Source of the DNA: Thermoleophilia bacterium
GTDB lineage: Bacteria > Actinomycetota > Thermoleophilia > Gaiellales > SKUG01
Assembly: GCA_020438525.1 (NCBI GenBank)
Contig: JAGQUL010000078.1
Coordinates: 1-10,275 of the forward strand
Length of the DNA stretch: 10,275 nt
Direction: 5' to 3'
Part shown: in pieces, positions 6,289 through 10,275 of the stretch
Numbering within the stretch: position 1 is the first letter of the stretch
Layout of the letters: each line of letters begins with the position of its first letter
The notes under the pieces: generated by a model
The model's database searches: none
Told to the model about the DNA's origin: nothing
The model's input: the letters and a program-made list of their open reading frames with translations, nothing else
Program-made: the position numbers and the translations under genes

Positions 6289-6822
6289 TCACGACTTCGG
6301 CAGGCAGGCGAGGATCGCCCGGCCCTGCGTGACGGCCTCGTCGTCGACGAGATCCGGCGCCTCCTTCAGGTCCGAGAACATGAACCATGCGACGCGACCG
6401 GAGGTCCCGTGAACGGACTCCTCGGGAAACACGTGCCCCTGGGATTGCTCCACGACCGACTGCACCAGTCGATCGTCCACGGCCGTGGCGTTCGCCGCAG
6501 AGCTGGCCTCGATGACGTAGAACCAGTCGTCGTCCGCGGGCCCGGCGATCCGCCGACCCGTGCCGGCCAGCCGCGCCAGCTCGGTGTAGGTGTCCTGGGC
6601 TGCGATCGCGTCCGCATCGAGCTCGACCGCGTTCGAGCCCGCGCACTGCAGGAATCCGTCGAACGTGATCGCAGGCTTCGTCGACGACGCCGAATCGGAA
6701 TCGGTCGAGCTGGCGGCCGTGGTCGCAGCATCCGGGTCGGAGCTGCCGGCCCGGTCGTCGTCCCCGCACCCGGAGACGAGCAGCAGCGCCGCTGCCAGGA
6801 CGCATGTCGTCGGGAGCTTCAT
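6289..6822 (-). CDS. Small secreted lipoprotein, function unknown
   Basis: Starting at the ATG at 6820-6822, this 177-residue protein has a clear lipoprotein signal peptide: MKLPTTC, hydrophobic core, lipobox LVSGC with C19. A disordered Asp/Ser/Thr/Ala-rich linker (about 20-48) follows. A small domain of about 125 residues comes next, with cysteines at C58 (LQCAGSN) and near the C-terminus (ILACLPKS) that could form a disulfide. It contains strands such as DDWFYVIEAS and GRVAWFMFSD. I do not recognise the domain. A longer frame opens at 6936, but the extra 38 residues would bury the signal peptide, so the inner ATG is right. The gene is convergent with the phosphatase and divergent from the transporter, with 102 bases between the starts. 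It may be an envelope or binding protein, but no function can be stated. Confidence 0.82.
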   Translation of the reverse strand: MKLPTTCVLAAALLLVSGCGDDDRAGSSDPDAATTAASSTDSDSASSTKPAITFDGFLQCAGSNAVELDADAIAAQDTYTELARLAGTGRRIAGPADDDWFYVIEASSAANATAVDDRLVQSVVEQSQGHVFPEESVHGTSGRVAWFMFSDLKEAPDLVDDEAVTQGRAILACLPKS

Positions 6823-6829
6823 GCGCGTG

Positions 6830-6835
6830 TCGATA
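6830..6835 (-). promoter_or_regulatory. Candidate -10 box, leaderless small-lipoprotein transcript
   Basis: On the minus strand TATCGA ends 7 bases before the ATG at 6822. It matches the first two bases of TAnnnT but not the last. The spacing repeats that seen before the genes at 2338, 3402 and 6925, and no Shine-Dalgarno is present. Confidence 0.3.
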
Positions 6836-6911
6836 CCCACATCGAGCACGAGCGACGCGACACGGAACGGGACTAGCAGCACGACTGCGCCACGGTCGAG
6901 ACCCGGACTGG

Positions 6912-6917
6912 CAGGAT
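6912..6917 (+). promoter_or_regulatory. Candidate -10 box deciding the transporter start
   Basis: CAGGAT ends 7 bases before GTG 6925. An upstream in-frame ATG at 6916 overlaps the hexamer and would lie before the expected transcript start, so GTG 6925 is favoured. GGGAG (6918-6922) is only 2 bases from the GTG, too close for a normal Shine-Dalgarno. Confidence 0.4.
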
Positions 6918-6924
6918 GGGAGTC

Positions 6925-8313
6925 GTGAGTGACCACGACTCCGCGTCACCTTCCACGCTCGGCCTGCCGGCCGCCGCCTGGGCCCTCTACGACTTCGCCT
7001 ACTCGATGTTCGCGTACGTCGTGTTCGCGCGATACCTGAGCGACTGGATCATCTCCGACCTCGGCCACCCGGACTGGGTCTACACGAGCGGGCAGGTCGT
7101 CGCCGCATTCTCGCTGCTGCTGCTGATGCCGCTGGCCGGTGTCGCTGCCGACGTGATCGGTCGTCATCGTCCGCTGCTGGCGGTGTTCACGCTGATCGCC
7201 GCCGCCGCTGCGGCGCTGATCGGCGTGCTGTCGCCCGACATCGGTCCGCTCGGCGTGCTGCCGCTCCTGGCGTGTGGCGTGGTGAGCGCGATCGCCACGT
7301 CGCTCGCATTCGCACAGTTCGATCCGATGCTCGCGGGGATCGCGCCGCAGCGCAGCTGGAGCGTCGTGTCGGGCGTGGCGGTCGCGGCCGGGTACGTCGG
7401 CATCGTCGTGTGGCTCTCCGGGCTCCACTACGTGTTCGTGGGCGAGGGCAGCAAGCAGCATGCCTTCGTTCCGGCAGCGGTGCTGTTCGTGCTGCTGTCG
7501 ATGCCGCTGCTCGTGTTCGGTCGCGAGTATCGGCGACCGTCCGCGATCCGCCCCGGCGAGGACACGCTCCACGCCACGTGGCGAATGGCCAACACCCGGA
7601 TGCGGGGCGCGGTGCAGCGGCTGCGTGGCCTGCCGGCGGTGGTGCGGCTGCTCGTCGGTCGCTTCCTCTACACCGACGCGATCGGCACCGTGAACATCTT
7701 CGCCGTGATCTACATGTCGCGGCTTGGCGGCTTCTCGGAATCCGACAAGAACAACGTCACGCTCGTGGTCGTGGTGTTCGGCGGCATCGGCGCGCTCGCC
7801 TCCGGCTGGGCAGCGCGGCGGGTTGGTCCACGCCGCACGCTGCTGTGCGTGGTGCCGGCGTTCAGCGTGGGCCTCTGGGTGGTGGCCGGCTTCGGTACGC
7901 CGTGGACGGTGTGGGTGCTCGCTCCCGTGCTCGGCGCCGCGCTCGGCACGGTGTACACCGTCGATCGCCTGTTCATGCTGGCACTCACGCCGACCGAGCT
8001 GCGCGGCGAGCTGTTCGGGGTCTTCAACCTGATCGGACGCGTCGCGCAGGCGCTTGGCCCGTTCGTGCTCTGGGGCGGCACCATCTTCGTGCTGCACGAC
8101 CGGACGGGATGGCTGAGCGCGCTCGACGCGAGCCGCGTTTCGCTGGCGCTGATCGCGGTCGCGGCGATCATCGGGCTGTTGGTGATCCGTCCGCTGTCGG
8201 ACGGCTTCACGGGCGACGGCAGCGGTGGCGGCCCCGCACTGCCTCCTGGCGTCGACATTGCGTCGGAGCCGCTCGGCGGCACGTCCACGGTGCCGCGGGT
8301 CACCGAGCCGTAG
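6925..8313 (+). CDS. MFS transporter, UMF1 (Atg22-like) family
   Basis: The 462-residue protein has about 12 hydrophobic segments. Several signatures of the UMF1 branch of the major facilitator superfamily are visible. They are WALYDFAYS (19-27; usually YDxANS, so Asn is replaced by Tyr), the loop 2-3 motif GVAADVIGRHRP (72-83), QFDPML followed by VVSGVAVAAGYVG (about 131-159), and RFLYTDAIGTVNIFA (246-260) after the central cytoplasmic loop. UMF1 proteins are thought to export small solutes, amino acids in the yeast vacuolar member Atg22, but bacterial substrates are mostly undefined. A Gly/Pro-rich hydrophilic tail (about 435-462) follows the last helix. The gene is divergent from the small lipoprotein and convergent with the CHAP gene, with only 7 bases between stops, so it is probably transcribed alone. 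Start: GTG 6925, or less likely ATG 6916. Confidence 0.87.
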   Translation: MSDHDSASPSTLGLPAAAWALYDFAYSMFAYVVFARYLSDWIISDLGHPDWVYTSGQVVAAFSLLLLMPLAGVAADVIGRHRPLLAVFTLIAAAAAALIGVLSPDIGPLGVLPLLACGVVSAIATSLAFAQFDPMLAGIAPQRSWSVVSGVAVAAGYVGIVVWLSGLHYVFVGEGSKQHAFVPAAVLFVLLSMPLLVFGREYRRPSAIRPGEDTLHATWRMANTRMRGAVQRLRGLPAVVRLLVGRFLYTDAIGTVNIFAVIYMSRLGGFSESDKNNVTLVVVVFGGIGALASGWAARRVGPRRTLLCVVPAFSVGLWVVAGFGTPWTVWVLAPVLGAALGTVYTVDRLFMLALTPTELRGELFGVFNLIGRVAQALGPFVLWGGTIFVLHDRTGWLSALDASRVSLALIAVAAIIGLLVIRPLSDGFTGDGSGGGPALPPGVDIASEPLGGTSTVPRVTEP

Positions 8314-8320
8314 GGCCGGG

Positions 8321-9208
8321 TCAGGTGCCCGGCGGGTTGACGAAGCCCATCATGCGCTTGTCGCCGATCGCGTACGAGGCGTTCTTGATCGTGTCGCCCT
8401 CGTTGCCGCCGATCGTGTAGACCTTGCCGTTCTCGACCTTCTCGACGATCGCGACATGGTCCACGTCGCTGCCGCCGTCCCAGTCGATGAGCACCATGTC
8501 GCCGGGCTTGGGGTCGTAGCTGCCGCGCTGGTGCCACGTCCCCATCTTCCTGGCCTTGTCGATGATCGCGACGGTCCAGTCCTCGCCTTCGCCGTTCGGA
8601 CCGAACGGCGAGCCGGACTGCTTCCACACCCACGACGCGAAGTCGGCGCACCATGGCTCCGGCGCATTCGGATCCTCGCCGGGCGAGGTCACGGCGGTGC
8701 GGTACTCGCGGATGCGACCCGCATGATCCTTGTTGTTGCCCGCGTCCTCGCGCGTGCCTCGCTCGAGCTCCTTGCGTGCGACCTGCACGATCCGTTGGCG
8801 TACGTCGCCGGACGCAGGATCGGACTGCATTGCCTGGGTCGTGTCGCTGCCGGCGATCACGCCCGACGTGCCCGGAGCGGGCGGCGTGGTCGGAGTGGCC
8901 GGCGACTGCGACACCTGTGAGGGCGACGACATCGAACAGCCGCATCCGGGTCCCTGCATCGGCGACTGCTGGACGCCGCCGCCTCCCTGAACCGTGATCG
9001 CGCCCTGGAGCGCCTGGACCGCCGCAGCGAGCTGCTGCACCGCGGTCTGCAGCTGCGCGACCGCCGATGCGAGGTCGGTCGCGGGCGGCGCTGCGACCGC
9101 AGCGGTGGTGCCGCCGCCCGACGTGGGCGGTGCGGTGCCGGCGGCTCCGGCGACGTATGTGGGCGACAGCGCTGTCGCGCCGCCACCTGTGGCGATGTAG
9201 CCCCCCAT
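8321..9208 (-). CDS. CHAP-domain amidase/endopeptidase-like protein, no signal peptide
   Basis: The 295-residue protein has a C-terminal CHAP (NlpC/P60-like) domain. The putative catalytic cysteine is C187 in WCADFASWVW, the histidine H251 in DVDHVAIVEKV, and the polar third residue N269 in GGNEGD. PKPGDMVLIDW is the characteristic strand between them. CHAP enzymes cut peptidoglycan peptides or amide bonds, or glutathionylspermidine-type substrates. The N-terminal half is low-complexity Gly/Ala/Pro/Thr. It holds one probable coiled coil (about 46-71, LASAVAQLQTAVQQLAAAVQ), then a GPGCGC cysteine pair (C89, C91) and a Pro/Ser/Thr linker. A helical segment with many charges (135-170) precedes the core. 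No signal peptide or membrane segment is visible. An in-frame TTG at 9223 could add five residues. The coiled coil suggests oligomerisation or docking to a partner. The ImmA/IrrE gene ends 86 bases upstream. Confidence 0.83.
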   Translation of the reverse strand: MGGYIATGGGATALSPTYVAGAAGTAPPTSGGGTTAAVAAPPATDLASAVAQLQTAVQQLAAAVQALQGAITVQGGGGVQQSPMQGPGCGCSMSSPSQVSQSPATPTTPPAPGTSGVIAGSDTTQAMQSDPASGDVRQRIVQVARKELERGTREDAGNNKDHAGRIREYRTAVTSPGEDPNAPEPWCADFASWVWKQSGSPFGPNGEGEDWTVAIIDKARKMGTWHQRGSYDPKPGDMVLIDWDGGSDVDHVAIVEKVENGKVYTIGGNEGDTIKNASYAIGDKRMMGFVNPPGT

Positions 9209-9294
9209 GGCACCACGATGCAACGGCTTCGTCGATCGTGATACGGGGTGAACTACCTAAGTTTGGTGCATGACATCGGCGCGTGATCGAGCGC
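9209..9294. other. Intergenic gap with AT-richer island upstream of the CHAP gene
   Basis: This 86-base gap separates two minus-strand genes. It contains the most AT-rich stretch nearby (9251-9266). A minus-strand promoter for the CHAP gene is expected here, but I find no clean -10/-35 pair. Near the ImmA/IrrE stop, GAGCGCTC (9289-9296) is an 8-base palindrome. No terminator with a T run is visible. Confidence 0.35.
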
Positions 9295-10275
9295 TCAGCG
9301 CGCGAGTCGACGCGCGACGAGCTCGGTCGCCTTGGCGTCGAGCAGCTCGCCGAACTGCGGGTGCGTCGATGCGGCGGCGAGCTCGGGAACCATGCGCGCT
9401 CGGACGCCGAGTGCGATTCGCATCCCGTCGAGCGAGTCGGTTCCGTGCTGCTCGTTCGCCCAGCCCGCGATGCCTTCCATACGCGCGACGAGTGCAGTCG
9501 GGTCGGCATCCGGATCGAGCTCGCTCGCGATCGTGCGCGCCAGCTCATGCGAGCCGAGGTCGCGCCGGATCCCGGCCGTGAGATCCCGATCGAACCGCCA
9601 CAGCGTCAGCGTCATCCCGCCCCGCTCGCTTCGCTGGCGCTCCGACGCGTGTCGAGCGTACGGGCCGAGGTCGCTGTCGTCGCCCGCATGTGGCGGGCAC
9701 ACGTCGGTGCCCGGGGAGCGACCGGCATCGACGACCCGGTTCCAGCGATCGGTCACGCACCACACCCAGCCCGGGTCGAGCAGCTGCGCGACGGATCGAG
9801 CCGCCGGCATGATCGGCTGGCCTGCACGGTCGGCGACGTGCTGCGCGAGCAGCGCAGGGCGATCGGTCGCGTCGAACGACTCGATCCACGCGCTCGGCAT
9901 CAGCAGCTCGCGTGCGAATGCGCTCGCCTCGCCCTCGACCAGGTCGTGCACGGTCACGGGCAGCTCGACCGGGCGGACCGAGACGTCGCACGGCACGTGG
10001 AACGGGTGCCATCCGAGCAGCACGTGAGCGAGTCCATGGGCGACTGCGAAGCGGCGACGCTCCGGGTTGTCGGCCAGGCCGGCGTCGACGACGATCCTCG
10101 GCAGCTCCCCGGCTCGAGCGGCATGCAGCACTACCACGTCTGCGCGCGTGGGGATCTCCTCGTCCAGGACGAGCGCGAAGGTCGCCGCGAGCCGCTCGAC
10201 GTCGAACGGTGGCGTGAGCTGCCGCTCTTTCGACAGGCGCCGCGCCGCCTCGCGCGCCACTCGATACGCGGGATC
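9295..10275 (-). CDS. ImmA/IrrE-family (DUF955) protein with HGxxH in place of HExxH; possibly partial
   Basis: The frame is open to the right edge. A GTG at 10258-10260 gives 321 residues, but no ribosome binding site or spaced -10 supports it, so the true start may lie outside. The N-terminal part is a typical ImmA/IrrE domain: PPFDVERLAATFA, then RRRFAVAHGLAHVLLGWH (68-85), then EASAFARELLMP (111-122), which supplies the usual third zinc ligand E111. The two zinc histidines H75 and H79 are kept, but the catalytic glutamate is glycine (codon GGA; GAA would be one base away). ImmA and IrrE normally cleave a repressor of a mobile element or of the DNA-damage response. This protein may bind metal and partner without cleaving. 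About 190 further residues include WCVTDRWNRVV and a charged helical C-terminus. No XRE-type repressor gene is seen inside the window; it could lie to the right. Confidence 0.82.
   Translation of the reverse strand, partial: DPAYRVAREAARRLSKERQLTPPFDVERLAATFALVLDEEIPTRADVVVLHAARAGELPRIVVDAGLADNPERRRFAVAHGLAHVLLGWHPFHVPCDVSVRPVELPVTVHDLVEGEASAFARELLMPSAWIESFDATDRPALLAQHVADRAGQPIMPAARSVAQLLDPGWVWCVTDRWNRVVDAGRSPGTDVCPPHAGDDSDLGPYARHASERQRSERGGMTLTLWRFDRDLTAGIRRDLGSHELARTIASELDPDADPTALVARMEGIAGWANEQHGTDSLDGMRIALGVRARMVPELAAASTHPQFGELLDAKATELVARRLAR

Noticed and set aside
7710..9548. Minus-strand open frame of 612 codons spanning the transporter and CHAP genes
   Set aside because: It is rich in Arg/Ser/His and has no recognisable motif. 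It lies out of phase with two well-supported genes, and such long empty frames are expected in very GC-rich DNA.
9258..9581. TAAGTT followed 6 bases later by ATG 9270 and a 103-codon plus-strand frame
   Set aside because: The promoter-like hexamer is attractive, but the frame is an Arg/Ala-rich antisense shadow of the ImmA/IrrE gene with no -35 upstream.

Overview
The window looks like chromosomal DNA of a high-GC Gram-positive bacterium, most likely an actinomycete; Acidimicrobiia is a guess from overall style. The signs are very high GC at third codon positions, frequent GTG starts, several lipoproteins with classical lipoboxes, and TAnnnT-type -10 boxes placed only about 7-9 bases before start codons, the layout of leaderless mRNAs. 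I see no phage, insertion sequence, CRISPR array, tRNA or rRNA. The content is mostly ordinary envelope, hydrolase and transport genes, with a few irregularities.

Left edge (1-1200): the first 28 codons of a minus-strand ABC-transporter ATPase diverge from a plus-strand secreted lipoprotein with a C-terminal Ig-like domain (235-1152). The lipoprotein gene appears to end in a weak hairpin plus TTT. Next comes a scar: the last ~129 codons of a cytochrome P450 (to 1591), with the heme-cysteine motif but without the I helix and ExxR. A 43-base imperfect palindrome follows 4 bases after its stop.

Central plus-strand run (1716-6288): a DnaQ-like DEDDh 3'-5' exonuclease, a rhomboid intramembrane protease with an extra C-terminal segment, a GH123/DUF4091-type glycoside-hydrolase-like lipoprotein, and a purple-acid-phosphatase-like metallophosphoesterase. 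Gaps are 40-70 bases. Most genes carry their own candidate -10 box, so this is probably a row of separately transcribed genes rather than one operon.

Right part (6289-10275): a small minus-strand lipoprotein (its stop codon abuts that of the phosphatase), a divergent UMF1-type MFS transporter, a convergent minus-strand CHAP-domain amidase/endopeptidase-like protein without a visible signal peptide, and a minus-strand ImmA/IrrE-family protein. In the last, the zinc-site HExxH is HGxxH, so it may lack peptidase activity. It runs to the right edge and its start may lie outside.

No single new multi-gene system is evident. The observations most worth checking are the HGxxH ImmA/IrrE protein, the truncated P450 with its adjacent palindrome, the signal-less CHAP protein, and the consistent 7-base spacing between -10 boxes and start codons.
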